Of a DNA stretch of 64,000 nucleotides, positions 25,129 through 36,365 are shown one piece after another. Origin of the DNA: JAOBAU01 sp034667465 (GTDB taxonomy: Bacteria; Acidobacteriota; Thermoanaerobaculia; Gp7-AA8). Location of the stretch: contig JAXDJV010000023.1 in the NCBI GenBank assembly GCA_034667465.1, forward strand, positions 65,643 through 129,642, written 5' to 3'. How positions within the stretch are numbered: the first letter of the stretch is position 1; every line of letters begins with the position of its first letter. The position numbers were made by a program, and so were the translations under genes. The notes under the pieces were generated by a model. The model was not told the origin of the DNA. It saw nothing but the letters and a program-made list of their open reading frames with translations, and did no database searches.

Positions 25129-25847
25129 CAGGTGGGAGGGGCGCCTTTCCAGTTGTCGAGAATGAGAAATGAAGACATCGCCGCGGCGGCGGTCTCAAGA
25201 TAGTTCATGCCGGGACGCGGACCAGCGGTGATCGAATCGCCGAACGTTTTCTTCAGTTCATCGACGGCGTGTTTGCGATCGCGGCTGCTGACGCCCCAGC
25301 CGCGCGGATTGCCGCGGCGATCGACGTTCACGATGCCCCACGACGCGGCGACCGCGGAGGCGCCGAGGTTCTCTCCGACGCGATCGATCTCCGCGCGGAG
25401 TCGGGAGAAACGTGCGGCAATCGATGGATCGCTGGCTGCTTCGGGCTTCGACATGTCGGCGTAGAGCGCGCGCCACCGCTCGCACAACTTCTGCCGCGCT
25501 TCGAACACGTCCTTCGCGAGCGCGGCGCTTTTCGCGACCGCGCGATTGCGGCTGGCCATGAACGGCGCGACGTGCTCGGCGGCGTGCTCCAGCGCGTCGT
25601 GCGCCATCCGGCTCTGCGCGATGAACTCCGTCAGCTGCGCGGGCGTGCCGGTCTCCATGTGCGACATGCTCATGAACGGCTGATTCGCTTCATTGGCGAA
25701 GCGCAGCGCGGCGACGTACGCGCGCAGATACTCTGCTTTTTTGTCGATGCGCTCGGCGGCTTGCGCCGAGGTCACGACGAAGAGCAGCGCGATGACCGCG
25801 ATCCGATTCACGGACAGTGAGACAGCGGAAGTACGCGCCATATTCAC
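25128..25847 (-). CDS. Exported protein of unknown function, paralogue 1 of 3
   Basis: 239 aa, first gene of the trio. Signal peptide MNMARTSAVSLSVNRIAVIALLF with cleavage after AQA. The conserved blocks match those of its neighbours: YLRAYVAALRFANEANQPF, SHMETGTPAQLTEFIAQSR, EARQKLCERWRALYADMSKP and GPRPGMNYLETAAAAMSSF. The strongly conserved Asn-Glu-Ala-Asn and His-x-Glu-Thr-Gly motifs could be functional residues. Palindromic element D begins 1 bp upstream of the ATG, so the promoter must lie in or beyond the repeat. Function unknown. Confidence 0.8.
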   Translation of the reverse strand: MNMARTSAVSLSVNRIAVIALLFVVTSAQAAERIDKKAEYLRAYVAALRFANEANQPFMSMSHMETGTPAQLTEFIAQSRMAHDALEHAAEHVAPFMASRNRAVAKSAALAKDVFEARQKLCERWRALYADMSKPEAASDPSIAARFSRLRAEIDRVGENLGASAVAASWGIVNVDRRGNPRGWGVSSRDRKHAVDELKKTFGDSITAGPRPGMNYLETAAAAMSSFLILDNWKGAPPT

Positions 25848-25929
25848 GTCATCCTGAGCGAAGCGAAGGATCTCAGGATGCGGTAGCGCGCCCCGCCCAC
25901 GCAGATCCTTCGCTAACGCTCAGGATGAC
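25848..25929. repeat. REP-like palindromic element D
   Basis: GTCATCCTGAGCGAAGCGAA at the left and TTCGCTAACGCTCAGGATGAC at the right. It lies directly against the start of the exported trio and is followed by a second, different copy (25960-26000). Confidence 0.92.
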
Positions 25930-25959
25930 ACCGAGGCAGAATCGGAAACGGCGCGAAGG

Positions 25960-26000
25960 CTCTGCCACATACGCAGCCGGCCGTGCCGGCTCAGGATGAC
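25960..26000. repeat. Composite repeat: inverted AGCCGGC core plus REP end
   Basis: Inverse of the 23662 repeat (CTCTGCC...ACGCAGCCGGCCGTGCCGGC) running into TCAGGATGAC. Its right end encodes the last two Ser residues and the stop of the GGDEF-EAL gene. Confidence 0.75.
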
Positions 26001-29000
26001 GTGTTGGTGAGGAGGAGCGAGAGGAACTCATCCGCAGGAACCGGCGGCTTGATCAGGTATCCCTGCATCTGATCGCACGAATATCGCTCGAGGAATTTGG
26101 CCTGTTCGCTGAACTCGACGCCTTCCGCGATCACCTTCAGTCGCAGCGAATGCGCCATCGCGATGATCGCCGTGACGATCGCCGCCGTGTCGGGATCCTC
26201 GGTGATGTCGCGGACGAACGACTGATCGATCTTCAGTGTGTCGATCGGGAAGCGCTTCAGATAGCTGAGCGACGAATGGCCGGTGCCGAAGTCGTCGAGC
26301 GAGATGCGAATGCCGAGCTTCTTCAGTTCGTACAACGTGCGAATGCTCGTCTCGGGGCTTTGCATCGCGCTCGATTCGGTGATCTCGAGCTCCAGCAGTC
26401 GCGCCGGCAGTTTCGTTTCTTCGAGCACGTCGCGCACGCGCTGCAGCAGATCGCCCTGCTGTAACTGCGTCACCGAGAGATTCACGGCGAGCGACAGATT
26501 TTTCAATCCGGCATCGTGCCATTCCTTCGCTTGTCTGCACGCCATCCGCAGCACCCAGCCGCCGATCGACGCCATGACGCCGATCGATTCCGCGATCGGA
26601 ATGAACGTGCCGGGCGGAATCGTGCCGAGGTCGGGATGGTGCCAGCGCAGGAGCGCTTCCATGCCGGTGATCTTCCCCTGGCGAAGATCGAAGATCGGTT
26701 GGTAGTAAACGGCCAGCTCCTGATTGAGCAGCGCGCGACGCAATCCGTGTTCGAGCTGAATGCGCTGCAGCGCTTTCTGATTGATGAAGGCGTTGAACAG
26801 CTGGTAGTTGTCGCGGCCGAGCTCTTTCGCCTGATACATCGCCGTGTCGGCGTTCTTGATCAGCGCTTCCGCGTCGGTGCCGTCTTCCGGATAAAGACTG
26901 ATGCCGATCGACGTGGTGATGTAGAACTCGCGTCCTTCGATGTGGAACGGATAGCGGACCGCTTCGAGGATTTTCGCAGCGACCGGCGCCGCATCTTCGA
27001 GATGAACGAGGTGCGGAAGCAGCAGCGTGAATTCGTCGCCGCCGAGCCGCGCGACCGTATCCGATTCGCGCACGCACGACGAGACGCGCGCGGCCACCGC
27101 CTGCAGCAGCTGATCGCCGATGTTGTGGCCGAGCGAGTCGTTGATGACTTTGAATCGATCGAGGTCGAGGAAGATGACGGCGAGCCGCGTCCGATCACGC
27201 TGCGCGTGCGATAACGCGACCGTCAGCCGATCCTTGAACAGCAGACGGTTCGGCAATCCCGTCAGCGCGTCGTGATAGGCGAGGTGCTTGATCTGCTCTT
27301 CGGCGTACGTGCGTTCGGTGATGTCGCGAACGACGCAAACCATCCCGCCGCCGTCGATCGCCGTCAGTGAGATTTCCTGCGGGAACGTCGAGCCGTCGCG
27401 GCGCTTGCCGTTCGCTTCTCCGCGCCAGCGGCCGCGTTGTTGCACGCTTGGAACGATCTCCGACGTGAAGCGTTCCACCTCTTCCGCGTCGTACACCTCG
27501 CCGAGCGCGAAGCCGTGAACCGCGGACGGTTTCGGGACTCCGTACAATTTCGCAAGTGCGTCGTTGACGTACGTGAACTCGAGCCGCTCGTTGAGGATGC
27601 CGATGCCGTCCATCGATGCCGTCATCGCGGCCGACTGTTTGCGCAGCAACTCCTCGGCATCCTTCCGTTCGCTCATGTCGTTGGCGACATGCAGGAAACC
27701 GGTCACCGATCCTTCTTCATCGCGCAATGCGGTGACGGACAGCAGCACCGCGACCGCGGTCCCGTCTTTCTTCACGTACGTCCATTCGCGTTCTTCGAGT
27801 CCCTGCAGCGCGGCGCGGGTGACGAGGACGTCGAAGCCGGAGACTGCGTGACCGAGCTCGAGCGCGAGCACTTCGCTGTGATGCGCGAGCTCATCGTCAC
27901 GATGCAGATCGAGCACCGAGCATTTGCCGATGACTTCCTCCGCGGCGTAGCCGAGGAGCCGTTCCGCGCCGGCGTTGAACACCGTGATCGTGCCGGCGGC
28001 GTCGGTGGCGATGATCGACACGCGCGTGGCCGCGTCGAGCACCGCTTTTCGCTGTGCGTTCGCGGAGGCGAGTTTTTCCTCCGCCTCTTTTCGCTCCGTG
28101 ATGTCGTAGACGTACCCTTCGAAGTACGACGTTCCCTGGGCCGCCTTGATCGCGTGCGCATTCAGCTGCACCCAGATTGCCGAGCCATCTTTCTTCTTCC
28201 ACATCAGCTCGTAGTCCGACGCGTAACCGCGCGGCTCGAACTCGCGAATCAGCTCTTCGCGCTGTGTCGGCCGGAAGTAGATGTCGTCGACGAGCTTCTT
28301 GCCGAGCAACTCCTCGACCGAGTCGTAGCCGAGCATCTTCGCGAGCGTGGTGTTCGCGGTGATGAGACGGCCGTCGGGCGTCGACTGGTAAATGCCGACC
28401 GACGCGAAGTTGAAGATCGTTCGATACTTTTCTTCCGACTGCAGCAGCGCCTGTTCGGCGCGTTTGCGCTCGGTGATGTCGTGAATGATCGAGTAGAGGA
28501 GCTGCCGGCCGCCGACGTCGATCGGACCGGAGTGCACTTCGACGTCGCGCAACTCGCCGTTGGCGAGCATGTGCCGAAAGAGGAAGTAGCTGCGGCGCTG
28601 TTCGGCCGCGTTGCTCATCTCTTTCCGCACCTCTTCGGCGCCGAGCGTGTTGATGTCCCACATGTGCAGCGACCGCAGGTGTTCGACTTCGTAACCGTAG
28701 AAATCGGCGGCGGCCACGTTGGCGTCGACGATGGCGCCGCTGGCCGGATCGACGAGCAGCTGGACGGCGCGGTTGTTCTCGAACATCTGCCGGTAGCGGC
28801 GTTCGCTTTCGCGCAGCGCATCGGCTTTGCGCTTCTGTTCGATCGCGGATGCGACGTGCTGGCCGACGAAAACGAGAATGTCCTTTTCGGTGTCGGAGTA
28901 GCGCGTCGATTCGTCGTACGTCTGCACGCCGATCATGCCCCACGTCGTGCCGCCGGACTTGAGCGGAACGCCGAGCCAGTCGAGCGACGGCGCGCCGATC

Positions 29001-29782
29001 GATTCGATCTCGCCGGTACGAACGAGCTCGTTGAAGTCGCTCGGCCTGACGAGCATCGGCTCGCCCTTGCGAAGCACATACGGTGTCAGCCCGCGGCCCG
29101 GCGGGCGAGGCGCGGGAGCGGGATCGAATTCATCGACGAAGTAGGGGAAGGAGAGGACGTTCCGCTCGGCGTTGTATTCGGCGATGTAGAAGTTGGTGGC
29201 GTCCATCAGCGTGCCGACGATCTGGTGCACGCTGGCGTAGAACTCGCCGAGGTCGCGTGAGTCGCGGCTGAGCTGCGCGATGCGAAAGAGCGCGCTTTGC
29301 AACACGGATGCTTTGCGCTGCTCGGTGATGTCGCGGAAGTACCAGGCGCGCCCGGTCATCCGGCCGTTGGCGACGACCGGGACGGAGGCGCGGGAAAGGA
29401 CGCGGCCGTCTTTCATGTGCACTTCGTCGCCGGTGCGCACTTCGTCGGGATGGCTGTAGAGATGATTGACGAGCTCGATGAAGTCTTCCCAGTCAGTCAC
29501 GGCCTCGGAGGCGTATCCGAGCAGCTCGTTGTCGTCGCCGTTCAGGGCGACTTCCGGAGGGATCCCCCAGATGTCGAGAAAGCGCTGGTTATAGGAAAGG
29601 ACCTGACCTTCGCGATCGACCACGAGAATGCCGTCGAGCGTCGCCTCCTGCTGTGCTTTCAGGATGGCGATCGTCGTACGCAGCGATTTCCGCGACGCGT
29701 GTGTGCGGCGGGCGGTGAGGATGCGCGTAAGCGCTCCGCGCGCGCGGCTGACGCGCGAAAGGATGGATGTCGGGGTCGTCAT
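25991..29782 (-). CDS. Multi-PAS/GAF GGDEF-EAL c-di-GMP signalling protein
   Basis: 1263 aa. Domains in order: PAS (about 40-155, LDGILVVDREGQVLSYN), GAF (about 160-315), then four PAS/PAC units (about 320-805, each ending in an ITERK-like segment), GGDEF (HDALTGLPNRLLFKDR, LDRFKVINDSLGHN, RLGGDEFTLLL) and EAL (MEALLRWHHPDLGTI, LEITESSAM, DDFGTGHSSLSYLKRFP, KVIAEGVEF). Both catalytic signatures look intact, so the protein could make and/or degrade c-di-GMP. No membrane segment, so it probably senses intracellular signals through PAS/GAF. Its stop codon (25991-25993) comes from a palindromic repeat end. Start ATG at 29782. Confidence 0.93.
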   Translation of the reverse strand: MTTPTSILSRVSRARGALTRILTARRTHASRKSLRTTIAILKAQQEATLDGILVVDREGQVLSYNQRFLDIWGIPPEVALNGDDNELLGYASEAVTDWEDFIELVNHLYSHPDEVRTGDEVHMKDGRVLSRASVPVVANGRMTGRAWYFRDITEQRKASVLQSALFRIAQLSRDSRDLGEFYASVHQIVGTLMDATNFYIAEYNAERNVLSFPYFVDEFDPAPAPRPPGRGLTPYVLRKGEPMLVRPSDFNELVRTGEIESIGAPSLDWLGVPLKSGGTTWGMIGVQTYDESTRYSDTEKDILVFVGQHVASAIEQKRKADALRESERRYRQMFENNRAVQLLVDPASGAIVDANVAAADFYGYEVEHLRSLHMWDINTLGAEEVRKEMSNAAEQRRSYFLFRHMLANGELRDVEVHSGPIDVGGRQLLYSIIHDITERKRAEQALLQSEEKYRTIFNFASVGIYQSTPDGRLITANTTLAKMLGYDSVEELLGKKLVDDIYFRPTQREELIREFEPRGYASDYELMWKKKDGSAIWVQLNAHAIKAAQGTSYFEGYVYDITERKEAEEKLASANAQRKAVLDAATRVSIIATDAAGTITVFNAGAERLLGYAAEEVIGKCSVLDLHRDDELAHHSEVLALELGHAVSGFDVLVTRAALQGLEEREWTYVKKDGTAVAVLLSVTALRDEEGSVTGFLHVANDMSERKDAEELLRKQSAAMTASMDGIGILNERLEFTYVNDALAKLYGVPKPSAVHGFALGEVYDAEEVERFTSEIVPSVQQRGRWRGEANGKRRDGSTFPQEISLTAIDGGGMVCVVRDITERTYAEEQIKHLAYHDALTGLPNRLLFKDRLTVALSHAQRDRTRLAVIFLDLDRFKVINDSLGHNIGDQLLQAVAARVSSCVRESDTVARLGGDEFTLLLPHLVHLEDAAPVAAKILEAVRYPFHIEGREFYITTSIGISLYPEDGTDAEALIKNADTAMYQAKELGRDNYQLFNAFINQKALQRIQLEHGLRRALLNQELAVYYQPIFDLRQGKITGMEALLRWHHPDLGTIPPGTFIPIAESIGVMASIGGWVLRMACRQAKEWHDAGLKNLSLAVNLSVTQLQQGDLLQRVRDVLEETKLPARLLELEITESSAMQSPETSIRTLYELKKLGIRISLDDFGTGHSSLSYLKRFPIDTLKIDQSFVRDITEDPDTAAIVTAIIAMAHSLRLKVIAEGVEFSEQAKFLERYSCDQMQGYLIKPPVPADEFLSLLLTNTSS

Positions 29783-29846
29783 TCGAACGAGGAGCTGCGG
29801 TCGCCGCGCATTTTAATTCGTTACGTAACATTTTGGCGACTGTCGT

Positions 29847-31418
29847 TCAGGGACGGAGACGAAGAAGGGAGACGACCGCGATGGCGAGCCCGAGGGCGAG
29901 GAGGCTCCAGCTCCCGAGCGCCGGCACGGAGGCGGGATCGAAGATCGGGATCGTCAGAGTCGCTGAGTTGTTGGTGAGCTGCGGGTCGGGATGCTGATCG
30001 CTCGGTACGAGCACGGCCGTCTCGGTTATCGTGCCGCCGGGAGCGCCGTTGACGTGAATCAGACGTGCTGTACTGAATGAGTCTCCGCTGGCAAGCGCAG
30101 GCATCGCGCATGGCGTGTTCCCGCAGGACGGTGTTTGGCCCGCGTCATGTGCGAGCAGCAGTTTGTACGGGCCGGTTGCCGACGGTCCGTGATTCGTAAT
30201 GCGATATCCGATCACCACGTCCTCACCGGAAATCACGGCGTGGGGCGCCGTGATTTCGAGGTCGAGGTCTGCGTTGGGCAACGGTTCGGTTGCCGTCGGT
30301 GCAAGAAGGTTCGACCACTCCGAAGCGTCGATGACTTCACCGGCAGCACGCCACGCCTGCGCAAAATAGAAAACGCCGAAGGTGGTCTTGTTCAGCGTTC
30401 GACGGAACGAGGCGTGGCCGTTCGCATCCGTCGTGACCGACTGATCACCGAACCGGTTGCTGAAGCAGGCGGTGGCGCTGAAGAACGTGATGAAAAAGGT
30501 GCTCGATGGTGTCGAGGTGAGCGTGCCGGAAAGGGTCAGGGCATCGCCGCCGTCGACGACGCTCGTGAGGACCGGTGCGTTCATCACACCGTCGATATCG
30601 GGATCGTCATTCGGCGTCGGGCCATCGCCGTTGATGTCGATGGCCAGCTTCAGGTTGCACATCGCGCCGTTGTCCAGCGGTGCGTTTCCGCGCATGAAGA
30701 CGTAGCCGTTGCCGACGTTCGAGTTCGAAGAGCCGCCCCGTACACGGTTGCCGGTGCCGGTGATGATCTGACCGTCGCCGCCGTTGTGAGTCGTCTCGAT
30801 GCTGTCGGTTTGTGCAGCATTTCCGTCGATGCGCAGACCGGCGGCCCCGTTGAAATGAGAAGCGACGGAGTGCGGCGGAATGTCCGGAGTGCCCGAGTCG
30901 CGCCCTCCGACGATCAGCCCGGATGATGTGGTCGTTGCCCAGATGCCGTTCGCGCGATTGTTCAGGAAAATAGAGCCGTAAAGGACGTCGCGATGTCCGT
31001 TGAGGCGAACGCCGTTCTGATTGCTGTCGACGTAGAGGCTCTGCAGTTCCACGTCGTCTGCATCGATCACGAGACCATCTCCGCCGAATCTCTGGATCCT
31101 GATCCCGGAGACCTTCGAGGTCGCTGCGGCGATCACGAGGCCGTCGGCTGACGTTCCGGCATTCGTGCCGTCGATGACGGAAGAGTTGGTGTCGCTGCCG
31201 ATGATGTCGGCAGCGTCGGTGACGATGGGCAACGGTGACGCCGGCTTTACGGTAATGTCGAACGTGACGGTGTCGCGTCCCGGATGTGCGTTTGCCTGAA
31301 GGATCGCGTCGCGCAACGTCCCAGGACCGCTGTCATCAGAAGAGGTGACCTTGAATAACGATGCGTCCGCGGCGGTCGCGAATGCGATGAGAAGAATGAC
31401 TGCTGACGCATAACGCAT
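29847..31418 (-). CDS. Secreted beta-helix protein with C-terminal IPTL/PEP-CTERM-like anchor
   Basis: 523 aa. Signal peptide MRYASAVILLIAFATAADA. The N-terminal half starts with the CSLREAI-like signature DDSGPGTLRDAILQAN followed by a right-handed beta-helix (about 40-240). A CARDB/DUF11-like beta domain follows (about 395-480, DLDLEITAPHAVISGEDVVIGY). The last 25 residues, VPALGSWSLLALGLAIAV plus a basic end (LRLRP), form a VPxL + hydrophobic helix + Arg sorting signal similar to IPTL-CTERM. No exosortase lies in the window. It is related to the 59809 gene but has the opposite domain order. No enzymatic motif is visible. Confidence 0.8.
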   Translation of the reverse strand: MRYASAVILLIAFATAADASLFKVTSSDDSGPGTLRDAILQANAHPGRDTVTFDITVKPASPLPIVTDAADIIGSDTNSSVIDGTNAGTSADGLVIAAATSKVSGIRIQRFGGDGLVIDADDVELQSLYVDSNQNGVRLNGHRDVLYGSIFLNNRANGIWATTTSSGLIVGGRDSGTPDIPPHSVASHFNGAAGLRIDGNAAQTDSIETTHNGGDGQIITGTGNRVRGGSSNSNVGNGYVFMRGNAPLDNGAMCNLKLAIDINGDGPTPNDDPDIDGVMNAPVLTSVVDGGDALTLSGTLTSTPSSTFFITFFSATACFSNRFGDQSVTTDANGHASFRRTLNKTTFGVFYFAQAWRAAGEVIDASEWSNLLAPTATEPLPNADLDLEITAPHAVISGEDVVIGYRITNHGPSATGPYKLLLAHDAGQTPSCGNTPCAMPALASGDSFSTARLIHVNGAPGGTITETAVLVPSDQHPDPQLTNNSATLTIPIFDPASVPALGSWSLLALGLAIAVVSLLRLRP

Positions 31419-31449
31419 GGTCTCGGTACGGCGATGCCGATGCGATCGT

Positions 31450-32547
31450 CTACTTCTTCCACTCCTCCATCATCTGGAGGAAGTCACCGAACAGATAAAA
31501 CGAATCGTGCGGTCCCGGCGCGGCTTCCGGGTGGTATTGCACGGCCAGCACCGGCTCGCGGCGATGACGAAAACCTTCCAGCGTGTCGTCGTTCAGATTC
31601 ACGTGCGTGAACTCGACGTCGCTGTCGTTCAGTGAATCCGCCGCGACGGAGAAGCCGTGATTCTGCGCGGTGATCTCGACGCGTCCGGTCCGGAGATCTT
31701 TGACCGGATGATTGCCGCCGCGATGGCCGAACTTCAGCTTGTACGTTGTGCCGCCGAGCGCGAGTCCGAGCAGCTGGTGGCCGAGGCAGATGCCGAAGAG
31801 CGGAACCTTGCCGATCATGTGGCGGATGTTTTCCTGCGCGTACGTGACCGGCTCCGGATCGCCGGGACCGTTCGAGAGCATGACGCCGTCGTAGCCGGCG
31901 TTGAGGATCTCGTCGGCGTGCGTCGTTGCGGGATAGACGGTCACTTCGCAGCCGACGTCCGTCAGGCGGCGGAGGATGTCGCGCTTCACGCCGAAGTCGT
32001 AAACGGCGACGCGCTTCTTTTTCTCCGACGGCTGTTCATCGAACGGATAGGGACGGAGCGCCGTGACGCGCTGCACGAGATCGAGTCCGCTCATCGACGG
32101 CGCGCGGCGGATCTCCGCGACGATGTCATCCACGGCGCGTTCCGACTGCGTCGTGATCATGCCGCGCATCGCCCCTTCTGTCCGGATTTTGCGCGTCAGC
32201 GCGCGCGTGTCGATCGCGTGAATCGCCGAGATGCGGTTCCGTTCGAAGTAGCTCGCGAGCGATCCCTCGGAGCGCGCGTTCGACGGCTCATCGATCACGT
32301 CGCGAACGACGAAGCCGGCGACCTGCGGCTCGTCGCTCTGGTCGGCAAGCTTTTCGACACCGTAGTTTCCGATGTGTGGATAGGTCATCACCACGATCTG
32401 AAAGCGATACGAGGGATCGGTGGCGATCTCCTGGTAACCGGTCAGAGAGGTGTTGAAGACGACTTCACCGATCGCGTTCGCTGAGGAACCGAACGATGCG
32501 CCTTCGTAGGTTGTACCGTCTTCGAGAATCAGCCGGGCGGGAGGCAT
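31450..32547 (-). CDS. carA: Carbamoyl-phosphate synthase small subunit
   Basis: The glutaminase subunit that supplies ammonia to CarB for pyrimidine and arginine synthesis. It is 365 aa. It has an N-terminal CPSase small-chain domain (ARLILEDGTTYEGASFG, GEVVFNTSLTGYQEI) and a class I glutamine amidotransferase domain with nucleophile Cys in FGICLGHQLLGLALGG and the His-Glu pair in VQYHPEAAPGPHDS. carB is not in the window. A TATAAT box lies 8 nt upstream of the ATG with no Shine-Dalgarno sequence, so the mRNA may be leaderless. Divergent from the HYR gene. Confidence 0.96.
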   Translation of the reverse strand: MPPARLILEDGTTYEGASFGSSANAIGEVVFNTSLTGYQEIATDPSYRFQIVVMTYPHIGNYGVEKLADQSDEPQVAGFVVRDVIDEPSNARSEGSLASYFERNRISAIHAIDTRALTRKIRTEGAMRGMITTQSERAVDDIVAEIRRAPSMSGLDLVQRVTALRPYPFDEQPSEKKKRVAVYDFGVKRDILRRLTDVGCEVTVYPATTHADEILNAGYDGVMLSNGPGDPEPVTYAQENIRHMIGKVPLFGICLGHQLLGLALGGTTYKLKFGHRGGNHPVKDLRTGRVEITAQNHGFSVAADSLNDSDVEFTHVNLNDDTLEGFRHRREPVLAVQYHPEAAPGPHDSFYLFGDFLQMMEEWKK

Positions 32548-32555
32548 TGCCGCGC

Positions 32556-32561
32556 ATTATA
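32556..32561 (-). promoter_or_regulatory. -10 box of carA
   Basis: A perfect TATAAT on the minus strand, 8 nt before the carA ATG. With normal promoter geometry transcription would begin within 1-3 nt of the start codon. Confidence 0.55.
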
Positions 32562-32663
32562 CGTACCGGCGACTCGGTACCGGCGGGCATGACACCGATG
32601 TGGATGGGGACCCATCGGGAATGGCCGATTTACATGACTGCGGACAAGGAGCATACTTTCCCA

Positions 32664-34748
32664 ATGCGTAAACCATTCTGGCTGGCACTGCTTTGTCTCG
32701 TTGTCCCTCTGTTCGCGATGGCTGATGAGATTTCGAGCGTCCAGCCAGCGACGTGGTACGTCGGCGGCACCGAAGAATTTCTCGTCATCCGCGGCACCGG
32801 TTTGACCGGTACCGTCAGCACGACGGTTGTCTTCTCCGGCCCGGCCGGTACGTACTCAACGGAGCCGCAGCCGGGCGATGTTTCGCCGCTCTACGTCTTC
32901 ATTCCGGCGCCGGTGCTTCTGACGGCGGGCCACTATTCGGTCACCATCCAGGCGGAGGACGCTGCCGGTACTCGCGTCATCGGTCCGGCGTACATCGACG
33001 TGATCGAGCGGCCGATCGAGGATCCGCCGCTGCTGTCGATTCCCGAGGCGGTGAACGCCGAGGCGGCGAACAGCGAGGGCGCGTTCGTGACATTCAACGT
33101 ATCGGCGACCGGTTACGCGGCGACACCGCCGACTGTCCAGTGCGATCATCAGTCGGGCGCGCAGTATCCGCTCGGAGCGACGCACGTCACCTGCACGGCC
33201 AGCGACGCCTTCGGAAGCACGAGCGGCTCGTTCACCGTGACGGTGGTCGACACGGTCGCGCCGACGATGACGCTGCCGGCGAATATCACCTCGAACGATC
33301 CGATCGTCACCTGGACCATGTCGGCGACCGATGCGATCTCCGGGAACATCGTCCCGGTCTGCTCGCCGCCTTCCGGCTCGACGTTCGCAAACGGCACGAC
33401 GACGGTCACCTGCCGCGCGACCGATGGTGACGCGAATCTCGCCATCGGCAGGTTCACCGTCACCGTGACCACGCCCGGTACGCCGGTGCTCACACTGCCG
33501 GACGACTTCACCGTTCAGGCAACGGGACCGGGCGGCGCGACCGTTACCTATTCCGTGTCGGCGACGCTGAATGCATCAATCGTCTGCACGCCGCTCTCCG
33601 GCACGCTCTTCAACTTCGACATCACCACCGTCAACTGCGTCGCCACGACCGCCCAGGGCGGAACGGCGAGTGGCAGCTTCGACGTCAACGTCGTCGACAC
33701 CACGCCGCCGGCGCTTTCGCTGCCGGGCACGATCAACGTCACGGCGCCGAATGCGCTGGGCGCGATCGTTACGTACAGCGCGACGGCGACCGACGTCGTC
33801 GACGGTGCCGTGACGCCGAACTGCTCGCCGGCCAGCGGCTCGCTCTTCCCGGTTGCATCGACGACCGTGCAGTGCAGCGCGACCGACATTCGCGGCAACA
33901 CGTCGCACGGTTCGTTCATCGTGAACGTCACGAACAACCCGCCGCCGACGCTGATCGTGCCGGCGAACATCACCGCGGAAGCGACCGGCCCGAATGGCAG
34001 AGTCGTCTCATTCAGCGTGACGTCGAACGCACCTGTCGTTTGCACGCCGCCGTCCGGCTCGACCTTCGCGCTCGGCACGACGACTGTGAACTGCTCTGCG
34101 ACGAACTCGGGCGGCACAACCTCGCGCAGCTTCACGATCACGATCGTCGATACGACGAAGCCGGTGCTTTCGATTCCGGGCAACCTGACGGTTGAAGCGA
34201 CCGGTCCGTACGGCGCGGTCGTGATTTACAGCGCCACTGCGACGGATCTCGTCGATGGCAACGTTCCGGTCAGCTGCACGCCGCCGTCCGGCTCGACGTT
34301 CGCCCTCGGCCTCGCGTTCGTCAGCTGCTCGGCGACCGACGCCCACGGCAACACCGCACTCGGATTCTTCGACGTCAACGTCGTCGACACCACGCCGCCG
34401 CAGATCATTCGGATCGTCGGCAGCGAAACCAACCTCTGGCCGCCGGATCACAAGATGGTGCCGGTGACCTTCACCGTGCAGGCGACCGATCTCGTCGATC
34501 CGAATCCGCAGACGCACATCGTTTCGATCTCGTCGAATCAGCCGCCGAACAGCGGCGGAGACGGCAACACCGGTCCTGATTACGAGATCACCGGTCCGCT
34601 CAGCGTGAAGCTGCGTGCAGAACGTCAGGGGAACAGCGAGCGGCTTTACACGATCACGTTCGTATCCACCGATGCGAGCGGCAACTCGTCAACGGGCACG
34701 TACGTCGTTCACGTCGCGCAGTCGAAAGGCCGCGCGGCCGGCCACTAA
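32664..34748 (+). CDS. Secreted HYR-repeat protein
   Basis: 694 aa. Signal peptide MRKPFWLALLCLVVPLFAMA. An N-terminal Ig/IPT-like domain (SSVQPATWYVGGTEEFLVIRG) is followed by about six HYR (hyalin-like) immunoglobulin repeats. Each begins [AP]-x-[LM]-x-[LIV]-P and ends GSFTVTVVDT or similar, with the paired Cys and GSTFALGTTTVxC motif. A C-terminal unit contains LWPPDHKMVPVTF, commonly seen at the end of bacterial HYR proteins. Probably a surface adhesion or matrix protein. Start chosen after AAGGAG (about 32646-32651). No C-terminal anchor is visible. Confidence 0.85.
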   Translation: MRKPFWLALLCLVVPLFAMADEISSVQPATWYVGGTEEFLVIRGTGLTGTVSTTVVFSGPAGTYSTEPQPGDVSPLYVFIPAPVLLTAGHYSVTIQAEDAAGTRVIGPAYIDVIERPIEDPPLLSIPEAVNAEAANSEGAFVTFNVSATGYAATPPTVQCDHQSGAQYPLGATHVTCTASDAFGSTSGSFTVTVVDTVAPTMTLPANITSNDPIVTWTMSATDAISGNIVPVCSPPSGSTFANGTTTVTCRATDGDANLAIGRFTVTVTTPGTPVLTLPDDFTVQATGPGGATVTYSVSATLNASIVCTPLSGTLFNFDITTVNCVATTAQGGTASGSFDVNVVDTTPPALSLPGTINVTAPNALGAIVTYSATATDVVDGAVTPNCSPASGSLFPVASTTVQCSATDIRGNTSHGSFIVNVTNNPPPTLIVPANITAEATGPNGRVVSFSVTSNAPVVCTPPSGSTFALGTTTVNCSATNSGGTTSRSFTITIVDTTKPVLSIPGNLTVEATGPYGAVVIYSATATDLVDGNVPVSCTPPSGSTFALGLAFVSCSATDAHGNTALGFFDVNVVDTTPPQIIRIVGSETNLWPPDHKMVPVTFTVQATDLVDPNPQTHIVSISSNQPPNSGGDGNTGPDYEITGPLSVKLRAERQGNSERLYTITFVSTDASGNSSTGTYVVHVAQSKGRAAGH

Positions 34749-34774
34749 CCTTCAAACGCTCGCGAGCACCGCGA

Positions 34775-36334
<1,560 letters not shown>

Positions 36335-36365
36335 GCGCGGCGTAATCTATCAGGAGCATCGCGGC

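Noticed and set aside
25817..25999. Short plus-strand frame reading RHPERSEGSQDA
   Set aside because: This is the characteristic translation of the palindromic repeat, not a gene.
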